From assembly GCF_001457655.1 (NCBI RefSeq), contig NZ_LN831035.1, positions 1,116,001 to 1,180,000 of the forward strand: a stretch of DNA of 64,000 nt, read 5' to 3'. Source of the DNA: Haemophilus influenzae. GTDB taxonomy: Bacteria > Pseudomonadota > Gammaproteobacteria > Enterobacterales > Pasteurellaceae. The translations under genes and the position numbers were made by a program. Below are positions 43,724 to 55,968 of the stretch, one piece after another (the first letter of the stretch is position 1; the number at the start of each line of letters is the position of its first letter). Below the pieces are notes generated by a model. It ran no database searches, was not told where the DNA came from, and worked only from the letters and a program-made list of their open reading frames with translations.

Positions 43724-44649
43724 TTGATATTCTTGATGTGAAATCCCGCGCCACCATTCAAGATTTAGGGCGTTTTGGTTTACGCCGATTTGGCATTAGC
43801 CATTGTGGGGCAATGGATAAATTAGCATTACGCGCAGGCAATATTTTATTGGGCAATGCAGAGAATGTTCCTGCCATTGAAGTGCCTTTAGGCGGTATTA
43901 CATTGCAATTTCAGCAAGATATGAATTTTTGTGTGACTGGTGCTTTTTATGAAATGATGTTAGATGATAAGCCCGTTTTTGCTTATTGGCGTTATCAAGT
44001 GCGAGCAGGTCAAATATTAAAAATGACACGTGCAAAAATTGGAATGTATGGTTATTTATGTGTTCAAGGTGGTTTTGTTTTGCCTCAAGCATTGAATTCT
44101 TGCAGCACGGATTTGAGAGCGGAAATAGGGGGCATTGAGGGGCGTTGTTTGCAGGCGGGCGATCAACTACAAACGGCAAATGATCATATTTTGCGTAGCG
44201 AAATTGGTATTGCACCGATTCCGCTTCGAGATGTTATTCGTGCTTTGCCATCTTCTGAATATCAGGCGTTTAAACGAAAATCCCAATATTATTGGTGGCG
44301 AAATGAATGGACGTTGCAAAGTAACAGTGATCGTATGGGTTATCGTTTTCAAGGTCAGACATTAGAATTAAAGCAGCCGTTGGAAATGCTATCTCACGCC
44401 ATTCAGTTTGGTAGTGTGCAAGTTCCACCAAGTGGTCAGCCTATTATTTTGATGGCTGATGCGCAAACCACAGGCGGTTATCCTAAAATCGCTAATGTGA
44501 TTGATGCTGATCTTGGGGCTTTGGCACAGGTACGTTTAGGTTCAACGATTAAATTTGAAGCGGTTAGCTTACAAGAGGCTGCTAAATTACGCCGTAAAAA
44601 TGAAATATACCTTGATCAAATTAGGAGAATTGTTGATGAAAAAAATTGA
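43720..44649 (+). CDS. pxpC: 5-oxoprolinase subunit PxpC (KipA / biotin-dependent carboxyltransferase family)
   Basis: 309 residues. [21 protein letters not shown] at the N-terminus and the C-terminal [27 protein letters not shown] are hallmarks of KipA/AHS2. It overlaps pxpB by 4 bases and pxpA by 14, strong signs of a single coupled operon. Confidence 0.92.
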   Translation: MIDILDVKSRATIQDLGRFGLRRFGISHCGAMDKLALRAGNILLGNAENVPAIEVPLGGITLQFQQDMNFCVTGAFYEMMLDDKPVFAYWRYQVRAGQILKMTRAKIGMYGYLCVQGGFVLPQALNSCSTDLRAEIGGIEGRCLQAGDQLQTANDHILRSEIGIAPIPLRDVIRALPSSEYQAFKRKSQYYWWRNEWTLQSNSDRMGYRFQGQTLELKQPLEMLSHAIQFGSVQVPPSGQPIILMADAQTTGGYPKIANVIDADLGALAQVRLGSTIKFEAVSLQEAAKLRRKNEIYLDQIRRIVDEKN

Positions 44650-45373
44650 TTTAAATGCAGATATTGCAGAGGGTTTTCCTTTTGATGAAAGTTTATTGCA
44701 GTTGCTTTCTTCTGCAAATATTGCTTGTGGCTTACACGCTGGGGGCGCAAAGGAAATGCAAAGTGCGGTCAAATTTGCGAAAGAAAATAAGGTGCGTATT
44801 GGTGCACATCCTAGTTTTCCTGATCGCGAAAATTTTGGTCGTACGGCAATGGCGTTGTCTTCACAGGAATTAATCGCACATTTGCGTTATCAATTGGGGG
44901 CATTAAAAGCGATTTGTGATGGCGAGGGGGCGGTAATTAGTTATGTTAAACCTCACGGTGCGTTATATAACCAAGCAGCAAAAGATGAAAAAATAGCGCG
45001 TGTAATTGCACAAACCGTTTATCAATTTGATCCGAATTTGAAATTAATGGGGTTAGCAGGCAGTTTAATGTTGCGCATCGCAGAGGAAGAAAAATTGCAA
45101 ACGATTTCTGAAGTTTTTGCCGATCGACATTATATGCCTGATGGGAGTTTGGTGCCTCGTTCTCAACCAAATGCAATGGTGGAATCTGATAAGGAAGCCA
45201 TTCAACAAGTGTTACAAATGGTAACAAAGGGGCAAGTCAATGCCATTGATGGAAGCCTTGTGCCTGTAAAAGCAGAAAGTATTTGCTTACACGGCGATAA
45301 TCAACATTCTTTACAATTTGCTAAACGCATTGTGGAAGAATTAGAAAAAAATCATATCAAAATAACGGCATAA
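44636..45373 (+). CDS. pxpA: 5-oxoprolinase subunit PxpA (LamB/YcsF family)
   Basis: 245 residues from ATG 44636 ([18 protein letters not shown]), with AGGAG 8 bases upstream; the longer frame to 44555 runs inside pxpC. The N-terminal DLNADIAEG and the motifs [11 protein letters not shown] and [10 protein letters not shown] are the LamB/YcsF signatures. It supplies the metal-like polysaccharide-deacetylase fold of the enzyme. It is followed 43 bases later by the NRAMP gene. Confidence 0.93.
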   Translation: MKKIDLNADIAEGFPFDESLLQLLSSANIACGLHAGGAKEMQSAVKFAKENKVRIGAHPSFPDRENFGRTAMALSSQELIAHLRYQLGALKAICDGEGAVISYVKPHGALYNQAAKDEKIARVIAQTVYQFDPNLKLMGLAGSLMLRIAEEEKLQTISEVFADRHYMPDGSLVPRSQPNAMVESDKEAIQQVLQMVTKGQVNAIDGSLVPVKAESICLHGDNQHSLQFAKRIVEELEKNHIKITA

Positions 45374-45416
45374 GCCGAATAAACACATAACATCAACTTA
45401 ACAATGGAGGTGCTTT

Positions 45417-46610
45417 ATGGCATCAATTACTCACAGACGAAATGCGGTTTTAGGGGCAGCTTTCTTAATGGCGACATCCGCCATAGGCCCTGGATTTTTA
45501 ACTCAAACCGCAACCTTTACAAATACTTTATTAGCGAGTTTTGGCTTTGTTATTTTATTATCAATTTTGTTAGATATTGGGGCTCAACTTAATATTTGGC
45601 GAATTGTTATTGTGTCTGGCAAACGCGCGCAAGATATTTCTAATGCGGTTTTTCCGAAAGCAGGGTATTTTCTTGCTGCGCTGATTGTGATGGGCGGGCT
45701 GGCTTTTAACATTGGCAATGTTGGCGGCGCGGGGCTTGGTTTAAATTCTATTTTTGGTATAGCACCAGAAATGGGCGCAGTGATTAGTGGTATTATTGCT
45801 ATTTTGATTTTTTTGCGTAAAGAAGCAGGCTTATTAATGGATCGTTTTGCGCAATTAATGGGCTTTATTATGGTTGCGCTCACATTTTATGTAATGTTTA
45901 AAACTGAACCACCTGTGGCTGAAGCAGCGTATCATTCCTTTATTCCAGAAAAAATTGATCCTATTGCTATTGTTACATTAGTGGGGGGAACCGTAGGCGG
46001 TTATATTACTTTTGCAGGCGCGCATCGTTTATTAGATGCGGGCATTCAAGGCGAAAAAGCAATGGCTGAAGTGAGCCGTAGTTCTGTATCAGCCATTTTA
46101 ATTGCTTCAACAATGCGTGTTGTATTATTTCTTGCGGTGCTTGGCGTGGTGTCAAAAGGTGTGTCTCTTAATCCTAAAAATCCAGCTGAAACGCCTTTTG
46201 AATATGTAGCAGGCAATTTTGGTCAAGTGTTATTTGGAGTGGTTATTTGGGCAGCGTCTGTCACATCTGTTATTGGTGCGGCTTATACTTCAGTTTCTTT
46301 CTTAACGACCCTTTGTCCAACCATTGAACGCAATCGTAATCGTTGGATTATTGCTTTTATTGTGATTTCTACTGTTGTTTTAGTCACTGTGGGAAAGCCT
46401 GCTGCGGTATTAGTCTTTGTGGGAACATTAAATGGCTTAATATTGCCGATTGCATTGGCATTAATTTTGTTAGCTGCTTACAGAAGTGATATTGTTGGCA
46501 CTTATAAACACCCTGTTTTTTTAGCTTTTTCAGGCTGGTTTGTTGTGATTATTATGGCAATATTAAGTGGAAAAACGATTATTTCTTATATTTCTAGTTT
46601 TTTTAGCTAA
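45417..46610 (+). CDS. NRAMP-fold transporter of the YcsG type, lacking metal motifs
   Basis: 397 residues, about eleven hydrophobic helices. The fold is that of NRAMP/SLC11 proteins. However the first-helix metal motif DPGN is replaced by GPGF (24-27, in TSAIGPGFLTQ), and the sixth-helix MPH is absent (GGYITFAGAHRLLD). The ribosome site GGAGG is 6 bases before ATG, and it closes the pxpBCA operon as ycsG accompanies ycsF in other bacteria. A 5-oxoproline or related substrate is an inference; metal transport looks unlikely. Confidence 0.85.
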   Translation: MASITHRRNAVLGAAFLMATSAIGPGFLTQTATFTNTLLASFGFVILLSILLDIGAQLNIWRIVIVSGKRAQDISNAVFPKAGYFLAALIVMGGLAFNIGNVGGAGLGLNSIFGIAPEMGAVISGIIAILIFLRKEAGLLMDRFAQLMGFIMVALTFYVMFKTEPPVAEAAYHSFIPEKIDPIAIVTLVGGTVGGYITFAGAHRLLDAGIQGEKAMAEVSRSSVSAILIASTMRVVLFLAVLGVVSKGVSLNPKNPAETPFEYVAGNFGQVLFGVVIWAASVTSVIGAAYTSVSFLTTLCPTIERNRNRWIIAFIVISTVVLVTVGKPAAVLVFVGTLNGLILPIALALILLAAYRSDIVGTYKHPVFLAFSGWFVVIIMAILSGKTIISYISSFFS

Positions 46611-46628
46611 CTAATATTTTGTGAAAGG

Positions 46629-46672
46629 ATCTGCATTTCATGATGTTAAATATCAGTCATTGAAATGCAGAT
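46629..46672. terminator. Terminator between the NRAMP gene and argG
   Basis: ATCTGCATTTCA (46629-46640) is complementary to TGAAATGCAGAT (46661-46672), followed by TTTATTAT. The two genes converge. Confidence 0.75.
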
Positions 46673-46680
46673 TTTATTAT

Positions 46681-48024
<1,344 letters not shown>

Positions 48025-48170
48025 TTACTAATAATTAGAATTGAATAAATAATCGATTTTTGTGAATAAAAATTCGATAGAGTATAACCGCACTTTTCCT
48101 CTTTGTCTAGTGTTTTGTGCATTAAAAGCAAAAATCTTTATTTAGCTTTGTGCATAAAAAATCCTAATTT

Positions 48171-49043
48171 TCATTTTGTTAATAAATCCAGTGCTTCTTG
48201 ATATTTATCAACGGTTTTCTGAATAATATTTTCTGGCACTTTTGGTGCGGGAGCTTGTTTATTCCAGCCGCTATTTTCTAACCAATCGCGCACAAATTGT
48301 TTATCGAATGATGGGGGATTTGTTCCTGCTTGGTAAGTATCCACAGACCAAAAACGGCTAGAATCTGGCGTTAATACTTCGTCCATTAAAGTGAGCGTGC
48401 CATTTTCATCTAAACCAAATTCAAATTTTGTGTCACAAATAATAATCCCTTTAGTGAGTGCATATTCTGCAGCCACGGTATAAAGTGCGATAGCTTTTTC
48501 TTTTACTTGTGCGGCTAAATCAGCTCCGATAAGTTTTTCGCATTCTGCATAGCTAATATTTATATCGTGGTTGCCAACTTCTTCTTTGCTTGATGGCGTG
48601 AAAATAGCTTCGGGTAATTTACTCGCTTCCACCAAGCCTTCAGGCAATTTTAATCCGCAAATCGTGCCAGTTTGTTTGTAATCTTTTAAACCACTGCCAG
48701 TTAAATAACCACGTACGATAGATTCAATTTTAATGGGATTCAAACGTTTACACACGACGGTGCGATCTCTGATTAAATCCGCTTCTTCTTTTGGTAACAC
48801 ATCATAAACGCTGTCGCCAGTGAAATGATTGGGCATAATGTGAGCAAGTTTATTAAACCAAAAATTGGAAATTTGAGTTAGGATTTCGCCTTTTCGTGGA
48901 ATGGGATCATCTAAAATAACATCAAAGGCAGATAAGCGGTCAGAAGCAACCATTAGCATGCGTTTATCATCGATTTCATAGAGATCGCGTACTTTGCCTG
49001 AATATATTTTTTTTAGACTTAAAATGGGGAGTTGTTGTGTCAT
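48171..49043 (-). CDS. purC: Phosphoribosylaminoimidazole-succinocarboxamide synthase
   Basis: 290 residues from ATG 49041-49043 (MTQQLPILSLKKIYSGKVRDLYEID); CAGGTG lies upstream. The frame could extend to 49091, but those 16 residues have no family support. SAICAR signatures GKVRDLYE and LTLMDEVLTPDSSRFW are present. It is the eighth step of purine synthesis. It is the longer SAICAR synthetase form, unlike the 237-residue E. coli enzyme. Confidence 0.95.
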   Translation of the reverse strand: MTQQLPILSLKKIYSGKVRDLYEIDDKRMLMVASDRLSAFDVILDDPIPRKGEILTQISNFWFNKLAHIMPNHFTGDSVYDVLPKEEADLIRDRTVVCKRLNPIKIESIVRGYLTGSGLKDYKQTGTICGLKLPEGLVEASKLPEAIFTPSSKEEVGNHDINISYAECEKLIGADLAAQVKEKAIALYTVAAEYALTKGIIICDTKFEFGLDENGTLTLMDEVLTPDSSRFWSVDTYQAGTNPPSFDKQFVRDWLENSGWNKQAPAPKVPENIIQKTVDKYQEALDLLTK

Positions 49044-49215
49044 TGTTTTGCACCTGTATGAAAGTAAAAACTGGTGCGTATTGTACCGCACTTTTAAATC
49101 AAATAAAGCAAACGTTTGCTATTTTTTAAAAAGAAATAAAAATCCTCTGAAATGTTAGGGGAAGTATAGGGGGAAAATGTTTATTATTGGAAATTTAGTA
49201 AATCCTACGGCTTAA

Positions 49216-51561
49216 TTATTGAGCGGGTGGATTGGGATTATCCAATACGTCCCACAGGCTTTCTTGTGGTGGTGTTTCTGTTTCAGTTGTTGGCGTGAGA
49301 GAGGGAGATGATGTTTCGCCACAGAAATTCTGACCATTATTTAGCCAAACAGGAATTGTTCGATAACTCTCACAATCCCAGTCACCGTATTGATTTATCC
49401 CCACCCATTTCACTGTTGTAGGGGGAGTAATTGCTAATTTTTCAATATTTGTACGGTTTAAATAATCTTTATAAATTTGCAATGCGCCAGAAGCACCAGT
49501 CAGTTTTGTTTCGCCATTATCATCGCGACCAAGCCAGACGGTGCTGATATTTTTTCCGTCAATTCCCACAAACCACGTATCGCGTGATTCATTGGTTGTG
49601 CCTGTTTTGCCTGCTAAATGTAAATCAGCGTAATCCTTTTGCAAACTGCGAGCTGTACCACGTTCAACAGTTTGTTGCATTGCAAATAAGGTTTGGAATG
49701 CCGCTTCTTGTGGCACCACTTGTTTTGCACTTTTATCGTGTTGAAAAATTAGGTTACCTTGACGATCTGCAATACTATCGACGGTTGTAAGCGCAATTCT
49801 CCCACCTTGATTGGCAAGGGTTTGATAAAGTTTTGTGACATCATAAGGCGAAATGCTATAAGAACCGAGCAACATCGCAGGCACTTTAGGAATTTCCACG
49901 TTGTCCCAGCCCATCGCTTTTTGCGTGTCAATGACTTTGCTCAAGCCAACTTTCATACCAATATTTACAGTGGGAATATTTAAAGAACGGGCTAAGGCAT
50001 CCATTAACATTACTGAATCACTATATTTTTTGTCATAGTTGCGTGGCTGCCACGGCGGGCTACCTTTGACATTAATTGTTATTGGTTGGTTATTAATTGG
50101 GGTATTCAAACGGAACTGTTCTGGGTTAGAAAGTGCGGTCAAATAAATAGAAGGTTTTACTAAAGAACCAATCTGACGTTTTGCCATTAATGCACGATTA
50201 AAGCCTGCATATTGCGTTTGTAAACCGCCAACTACTGCACGAATTTCGCCTGTGCGATAATCCGTTATAATCATCGCTCCCTCTAAATGGGGATTTTTCA
50301 TTTTCAGTTGTAATTGCGAAACGGTATTGACCACTGCATTTTCTGCTTGAGCTTGTTGTTTTAAATCCATTGTGGAAAAAATACGTGCGCCAAGTAAACT
50401 GGATATTTTGTGTTCGCCCAGTTCACGGCGTAAATCTGCTTGTAAAGTTTGAATAAATGCAGGGTATTTACGCGAGATTTGCCCTTTCTTTTGCACACCT
50501 AAAGGTCGCTGACTTAATAATTGATAAAGTTCATCGCCGATCATTTTATGTTCAAGCATTAGCCTTAAAACAATGTTGCGACGTTCGAGTGCGTTTTGTG
50601 GATTACGCCAAGGATTATAAAGTGAAGGGCCTTTGACCATCCCCACTAAAAGGGCAATTTGATCTAAGCTAATTTCACGAATCGAACGACCAAAATAAAA
50701 TTGGCTGGCTAATTCAAAACCGTGAATTTGCGTATCGCCATTTTGCCCGAGATAAATTTCATTAAGATAGGTTTCGAGAATGCGATTTTTATCGTAACGC
50801 CAATCTAAAACCAATGACATCAAGGCTTCGTTGGCTTTACGTGTAATGGTGCGTTCGCGCGATAAAAATAAATTTTTGACTAATTGTTGAGTGAGCGTAC
50901 TTCCGCCCTGTACCGTTTGACCTGCACGAATATTCGCAATTAATGCGCGTAAAATCCCCACTGGATTAATGCCATTATGTTCATAAAAGCGGCGATCTTC
51001 CGTTAAAATTAATGTATCAATTAATAAACGGGGATAATTTTGTAAAGGAATAGCTAAACGATCTTCGTTGTCTGATTGCAACATCGCAATCAACTTTGGT
51101 GCAAGACGAAATTCATCAACAGTTTTGACTGTGACTAAATCTTCAATGCGAGATAACTTATTATGGCTAAAACGCAAGCGCAAAACTCGCTGAGGCTCTG
51201 CTTTATCGGGGAAAGGAAAAGCACGGCGAAGTATTACAATGCTATCATCTTCTAATTTGAAATCGCCAGGTGCGGCAACCATTGTAGTTTGGCGATATTC
51301 GTTATCTAATAAAATTTGAATGACTTCATCAAAAGCGAGATTATCGGCAATTTTCACACTTTCTAAGCGACTATAAACTTCCGCAGGCAAATGCCAAATT
51401 TGACCGTCCATTTTAGAACGAATTTGCCAATCGAGATAACCGCCGTAAAAAATCGTTAAGACAAGTGCAGTGAAGCTAAATTTAAGTAAAAAACCTTTAA
51501 AAGTGCGGTTATTTTTTGGCGTGTTTTTCGATGATTTTTTAGCGGAGTGTTGAGAAGTCAT
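49216..51561 (-). CDS. mrcB: Penicillin-binding protein 1B (bifunctional transglycosylase/transpeptidase)
   Basis: 781 residues. A cytoplasmic tail and one membrane helix (about 24-42) lead to the UB2H region, then the GT51 domain with catalytic E188 (LTEDRRFYEH). The transpeptidase has S466 in SLVK, S526 in SLN and KTG at 652-654. It builds peptidoglycan in the periplasm. The C-terminus is a short proline/threonine tail, and two uptake signals (50131 and 51501) are inside. PBP1B is a site of beta-lactam action. Confidence 0.96.
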   Translation of the reverse strand: MTSQHSAKKSSKNTPKNNRTFKGFLLKFSFTALVLTIFYGGYLDWQIRSKMDGQIWHLPAEVYSRLESVKIADNLAFDEVIQILLDNEYRQTTMVAAPGDFKLEDDSIVILRRAFPFPDKAEPQRVLRLRFSHNKLSRIEDLVTVKTVDEFRLAPKLIAMLQSDNEDRLAIPLQNYPRLLIDTLILTEDRRFYEHNGINPVGILRALIANIRAGQTVQGGSTLTQQLVKNLFLSRERTITRKANEALMSLVLDWRYDKNRILETYLNEIYLGQNGDTQIHGFELASQFYFGRSIREISLDQIALLVGMVKGPSLYNPWRNPQNALERRNIVLRLMLEHKMIGDELYQLLSQRPLGVQKKGQISRKYPAFIQTLQADLRRELGEHKISSLLGARIFSTMDLKQQAQAENAVVNTVSQLQLKMKNPHLEGAMIITDYRTGEIRAVVGGLQTQYAGFNRALMAKRQIGSLVKPSIYLTALSNPEQFRLNTPINNQPITINVKGSPPWQPRNYDKKYSDSVMLMDALARSLNIPTVNIGMKVGLSKVIDTQKAMGWDNVEIPKVPAMLLGSYSISPYDVTKLYQTLANQGGRIALTTVDSIADRQGNLIFQHDKSAKQVVPQEAAFQTLFAMQQTVERGTARSLQKDYADLHLAGKTGTTNESRDTWFVGIDGKNISTVWLGRDDNGETKLTGASGALQIYKDYLNRTNIEKLAITPPTTVKWVGINQYGDWDCESYRTIPVWLNNGQNFCGETSSPSLTPTTETETPPQESLWDVLDNPNPPAQ

Positions 51562-51567
51562 AGTGAG

Positions 51568-51921
51568 TTAAGCAATAAAATCAACATAAGATTGGAGAAA
51601 ATGAATAAAATCTTGCGTACCGCAAAAAGCAAGGCTTTCTTCATCATAATAATGGAAATCTTGTTCTAAAATTTCATCTGATTCAATGGCGAGATTGTTG
51701 GCGCGCACCATTACTTCATCAGCATTTAAAAATAACGTATATTCCGCACCGACTAAGACTTTTTCTTGATTTTCAATAAGTGATTTTGCAGTAGAAAGTG
51801 CGGTTAAAATCTTGTCTGAATTTGACCGCACTTCTGTGTTGAACCAGTTAGCAAGGGCAATGTGTTCCATCGAACATTTGACGGATACATTGCCTTGATA
51901 ATGTGTAAATTGAAAATCCAT
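51568..51921 (-). CDS. UPF0231 family protein (YacL-like)
   Basis: 117 residues from ATG 51919-51921 (MDFQFTHYQGNVSVKCSM). The block LNADEVMVRANNL and YYDEESLAFCG matches E. coli YacL closely. The function is unknown. The start is one base after the erpA stop, so the two are co-transcribed, and mrcB follows 6 bases after its stop. Two inverted uptake signals (51796 and 51825) lie inside the coding sequence. Confidence 0.85.
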   Translation of the reverse strand: MDFQFTHYQGNVSVKCSMEHIALANWFNTEVRSNSDKILTALSTAKSLIENQEKVLVGAEYTLFLNADEVMVRANNLAIESDEILEQDFHYYDEESLAFCGTQDFIHFLQSYVDFIA

Positions 51922-51922
51922 C

Positions 51923-52267
51923 TTAGATACTAAAGGATGAACCACAGCCACAAGTGCTGGTAGCATTTGGATTATTTACAGTAAAACGTGAACCCTCTAA
52001 ACCCTCAGTATAATCGACTGTACCGCCGATTAAATATTGTAAGCTCATCGGGTCAATCACAAGTTGAACCCCTGATTTTTCAATGGTTAAATCGCCGTCA
52101 TTGACTTTTTCATCAAAGGTAAAACCATATTGGAAACCGCTGCAACCACCCCCTGTGATATACACGCGTAATTTCAAATTAGTATTTTCTTCTTCGCTGA
52201 TTAAACTTTTTACTTTATTTGCCGCTGCATCAGTAAATGTCAGTGGCACCGCCATATCATCTATCAT
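51923..52267 (-). CDS. erpA: Iron-sulfur cluster insertion protein ErpA
   Basis: 114 residues, the family length. Three cluster cysteines are C42 (GGGCSGF), C106 and C108 (TCGCGSSF), as in E. coli. It is an A-type carrier delivering [4Fe-4S] to apo-enzymes; targets in this window could include formate dehydrogenase and MiaB (inference). It is divergent from map and is the first gene of an erpA-UPF0231-mrcB run. Confidence 0.96.
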
Positions 52268-52402
52268 AACTATTTCCTACTTTCCTAAAATTTCAATCCC
52301 GCCATTATCTAATAACCCTTTACTCCATTCAAGTGCAATCCAGTTTTTTCCTAGAAATCGTGCTATAATCTCGCAAAGTTTTTTCAAAAAAGTGAGATAA
52401 AA

Positions 52403-53209
52403 ATGGCTATTCCAATTAGAACTGAAAAAGAAATTGTAAAGTTACGTGAGGCATGCAAATTGGCTTCCGATGTGCTGGTAATGATTGAACCTTACGTAAA
52501 AGCAGGCGTAACCACAGGCGAACTTGATCGCATTTGCCATGAATATATGGTAAATGAACAAAAGGTTATCCCTGCGTGTTTGAATTATCACGGTTTCCCA
52601 AAGGCGACCTGTATTTCCATTAACGAAGTCGTTTGTCACGGTATTCCAAGTGACGATAAAGTGTTAAAAAATGGCGATATTGTGAATATTGATGTTACCG
52701 TGATTAAAGACGGTTATTTTGGCGATAACTCAAAAATGTATATCGTGGGTGGCGAAACGAATATTCGTAGTAAAAAATTAGTGGAAGCGGCACAAGAAGC
52801 ATTATATGTTGGGATACGCACTGTAAAACCCGATATTCGTTTAAATGAAATAGGTAAAGCCGTGCAAAAATATACGGAAAGCCAGACTTTCAGCGTTGTG
52901 CGTGAATATTGCGGACACGGCGTTGGTACGGAATTTCACTGCGAACCTCAAGTATTGCATTATTACGCCGATGATGGCGGCGTGATTTTAAAACCCGGAA
53001 TGGTGTTTACTATTGAGCCAATGATTAACGCAGGCAAAAAAGAAGTGCGCGTAATGGGAGATGGTTGGACAGTAAAAACCAAAGATCGCAGCCATTCAGC
53101 ACAATACGAACATCAACTTGTTGTCACGGAAACTGGTTGTGAAGTAATGACTATCCGCGATGAAGAAATTGCAGAAGGTCGAATTTCGCGGATTATGGTG
53201 AATGTGTAA
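52403..53209 (+). CDS. map: Methionine aminopeptidase, type I
   Basis: 268 residues. Substrate-site H79 and metal ligands D97, D108 and the histidine in CGHGVG (about 172) are visible, with later glutamates in FTIEPM and YEHQLVV. It removes initiator methionine in the cytoplasm. It sits 93 bases before glnD on the same strand, separated by the terminator at 53231-53250. Confidence 0.97.
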   Translation: MAIPIRTEKEIVKLREACKLASDVLVMIEPYVKAGVTTGELDRICHEYMVNEQKVIPACLNYHGFPKATCISINEVVCHGIPSDDKVLKNGDIVNIDVTVIKDGYFGDNSKMYIVGGETNIRSKKLVEAAQEALYVGIRTVKPDIRLNEIGKAVQKYTESQTFSVVREYCGHGVGTEFHCEPQVLHYYADDGGVILKPGMVFTIEPMINAGKKEVRVMGDGWTVKTKDRSHSAQYEHQLVVTETGCEVMTIRDEEIAEGRISRIMVNV

Positions 53210-53230
53210 TTGACATAAAATTATAAGATA

Positions 53231-53250
53231 AGGGCGTAGATATACGCCCT
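53231..53250 (+). terminator. map terminator
   Basis: AGGGCGTA (53231-53238) pairs with TACGCCCT (53243-53250), loop GATA, followed by TTTTGTTTTT. Confidence 0.88.
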
Positions 53251-53302
53251 TTTTGTTTTTCTTTATAATAAAACGACTTCGATCTAACAAAAGGCAATTC
53301 AT

Positions 53303-55894
53303 ATGCTGTTTTCTCCGACACTATCTTCTCCTTTAACGCCAAGTGCGGTCAAAATTGAACGAGAAAATCTCAAGCAATTTGAGCTCGAGAATTTTTCTCG
53401 TTATTCCATTTTTGAGCTTATTGAAAATCGCTGTGATTTTTATGATGCCTTATTGATTCAACTTTGGCAGGAAATAGAATTAAGTGAACAACTGGGGATT
53501 GCTTTAATTGCGGTGGGCGGTTATGGACGGCGTGAGATGTTTCCTTTGTCGGATTTAGATTTTTTGATTTTAGTCGAGCAAACCCCAAGCCCTGAGATTG
53601 AAGAAAAGATTACTCAATTTATCCAGTTTTTATGGGATTGCGGTTTTGAGGTGGGAAATAGTGTTCGAACCTTAGAACAATGCGAATCGGAAGGGAAACA
53701 AGATATTACGATTGCCACCAATTTATTAGAAGCAAGATTTCTTGCTGGAAATCGACCGCACTTTGATGCATTAAATGAATTGGTAAAACGTGCAGATTTT
53801 TGGTCGAAAGAAGATTTTTTTAATGCCAAAGTGCAAGAGCAAATAGAACGTTATCAGCGTTATCACAATACGGCTTATAACCTTGAGCCAGATATTAAGT
53901 ACAGCCCTGGAGGCTTGCGTGATTTGCATTTGTTGTATTGGGTGGCGTTGCGCCATTCTGGGGCTTTGACCCTTGAGGCTATTTTACAAAGTGGTTTTAT
54001 TTATCCTCAAGAATATCAGCAACTACAAGAAAGTCGTGCATTTTTATTTAAAGTGCGGTTCGCTTTGCATTTGATTTTGAAACGTTACGATAATCGTCTG
54101 TTGTTTGATCGTCAAATTAAAGTCAGTGAATTATTGGGTTTCCGAGGGGAAGGCAATCCAGCTGTGGAAAAAATGATGAAATGTTTTTTCCAAGCATTGC
54201 ACCGAATTTCGCTGATTAGTAATTTACTGATTCAGCATTATCGAGAAAATGTGCTTCCATCAAATCAGGATACTGTAATTGACCAATTAGACGATGATTT
54301 TCAACTGATTAACCAATGCTTATGTTTGCGTAATAGCTTTGTTTTTCAAGAAAAACCAGCGCGAATTTTAGATCTATTCTTTTATTTAACGCAGTACGAA
54401 CATGCCAATATTCATTCTGATACTTTGCGTCAATTACAAATTTCCTTAGATCAATTATCACAAAAATTATGCGAAATTCCTGCCGCTCGGGAAAAATTTC
54501 TACGTTTATTTAATCAACCTAATGCAATTAAACGTGCGTTTATGCCGATGCACCAATATGGTGTATTAACTGCGTATCTTCCGCAATGGCAAGCCATTGA
54601 GGGCTTAATGCAATTTGATTTGTTCCACATTTATACGGTGGATGAGCATACATTGCGCGTGATGTTGAAATTGGAAAGTTTTCTGTCACAGGAAAGTGCG
54701 CAAGAACATCCCATTGCTCATCGAATTTTTAGCCAACTTTCTGACCGCACTTTGCTTTATATTGCGGCGTTGTTCCACGATATTGCAAAAGGGCGAGGTG
54801 GTGATCACGCAGAACTTGGTGCTGTGGATATTGCAGACTTTGCACAATTACATGGTTTAGATCGTCGAGAAATTGATACCCTTGCTTGGCTCGTAAAATC
54901 CCATTTGCTGATGTCAATTACGGCGCAACGCCGTGATATTCATGATCCTGAAGTCGTCATGAATTTTGCGGAAGCCGTGCAAAATCAAGTTCGATTAGAT
55001 TATCTGACCTGTTTAACGGTGGCGGATATTTGTGCAACCAATGGTAATTTATGGAATAGCTGGAAACGTTCGCTTTTTGCCTCTTTATATGAATTTACAG
55101 GACGGCAATTTTCACAAGGCATGAAAGAATTGCTTGATTATTCAGAAAAATCGGCAGAAAACCGAAAACTTGCACAACAAATTTTAATGCGGGATTATTC
55201 TGATATTACGCCAATTTCGATTGAGCAATTATGGGCTCGTTGTCCAGAAGATTATTTTGTGCGTAATACGCCAAAACAAATTGCGTGGCATACAAGTTTG
55301 CTGGTGGATTTCGTTGAGGCATTATTAGTGAAAATTAGTAATCGCTTTTCACTTGGCGGCACAGAAGTGTTTATTTATTGCCAAGACCAACCGCACTTAT
55401 TTAATAAAGTGGTGAGTACCATTGGCGCAAAAAAATTCAGTATCCACGATGCACAGATTATTACGACACAAGATGGTTATGTTTTTGATAGCTTTATCAT
55501 CACAGAACTTAACGGAGAATTGGTTGAATTTGATCGTCGCCGAGAATTAGAGCAAGCCCTAACATTAGCCCTTCAAAGTGAAAAATTGCCCGCACTTTCT
55601 ATTGTGCCTAATCGCCAGCTTCAACATTTTACTGTACAAACCGACGTGCGTTTTTTACAGGAAAACAAAAAAGAACATACTCAAATGGAACTGGTTGCCT
55701 TGGATAAAGCAGGGTTATTAGCCCAAGTGAGCCAGATTTTTACTGAGTTAAATCTAAATTTATTAAATGCGAAAATTACCACCGTAGGCGAAAAAGCCGA
55801 GGATTTTTTTATTTTGACGAACCAATTTGGGCAAGCTCTGGATTCTCAACAAAGAGAAATATTACGTAACGTGCTGTATCGAAATATTGGATAG
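53303..55894 (+). CDS. glnD: Bifunctional uridylyltransferase/uridylyl-removing enzyme GlnD
   Basis: 863 residues. The nucleotidyltransferase motif [19 protein letters not shown] (72-90) is followed by an HD hydrolase domain ([18 protein letters not shown]) and two C-terminal ACT domains that sense glutamine. It uridylylates PII. Five uptake signals lie inside (53341, 53755, 54051, 54744, 55390), one in codons 13-15. No glnB or glnE is in the window. Confidence 0.96.
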   Translation: MLFSPTLSSPLTPSAVKIERENLKQFELENFSRYSIFELIENRCDFYDALLIQLWQEIELSEQLGIALIAVGGYGRREMFPLSDLDFLILVEQTPSPEIEEKITQFIQFLWDCGFEVGNSVRTLEQCESEGKQDITIATNLLEARFLAGNRPHFDALNELVKRADFWSKEDFFNAKVQEQIERYQRYHNTAYNLEPDIKYSPGGLRDLHLLYWVALRHSGALTLEAILQSGFIYPQEYQQLQESRAFLFKVRFALHLILKRYDNRLLFDRQIKVSELLGFRGEGNPAVEKMMKCFFQALHRISLISNLLIQHYRENVLPSNQDTVIDQLDDDFQLINQCLCLRNSFVFQEKPARILDLFFYLTQYEHANIHSDTLRQLQISLDQLSQKLCEIPAAREKFLRLFNQPNAIKRAFMPMHQYGVLTAYLPQWQAIEGLMQFDLFHIYTVDEHTLRVMLKLESFLSQESAQEHPIAHRIFSQLSDRTLLYIAALFHDIAKGRGGDHAELGAVDIADFAQLHGLDRREIDTLAWLVKSHLLMSITAQRRDIHDPEVVMNFAEAVQNQVRLDYLTCLTVADICATNGNLWNSWKRSLFASLYEFTGRQFSQGMKELLDYSEKSAENRKLAQQILMRDYSDITPISIEQLWARCPEDYFVRNTPKQIAWHTSLLVDFVEALLVKISNRFSLGGTEVFIYCQDQPHLFNKVVSTIGAKKFSIHDAQIITTQDGYVFDSFIITELNGELVEFDRRRELEQALTLALQSEKLPALSIVPNRQLQHFTVQTDVRFLQENKKEHTQMELVALDKAGLLAQVSQIFTELNLNLLNAKITTVGEKAEDFFILTNQFGQALDSQQREILRNVLYRNIG

Positions 55895-55968
55895 TCCTTT
55901 TTATAAAAATATATTTCTAGGTAAATTTGCCTTATGTTATCCTTTACAAAAAATTTTAGGGTCACACT

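Noticed and set aside
43898..44215. Minus-strand frame of 105 codons inside pxpC
   Set aside because: Antisense to a strongly supported gene; it lacks a ribosome site.
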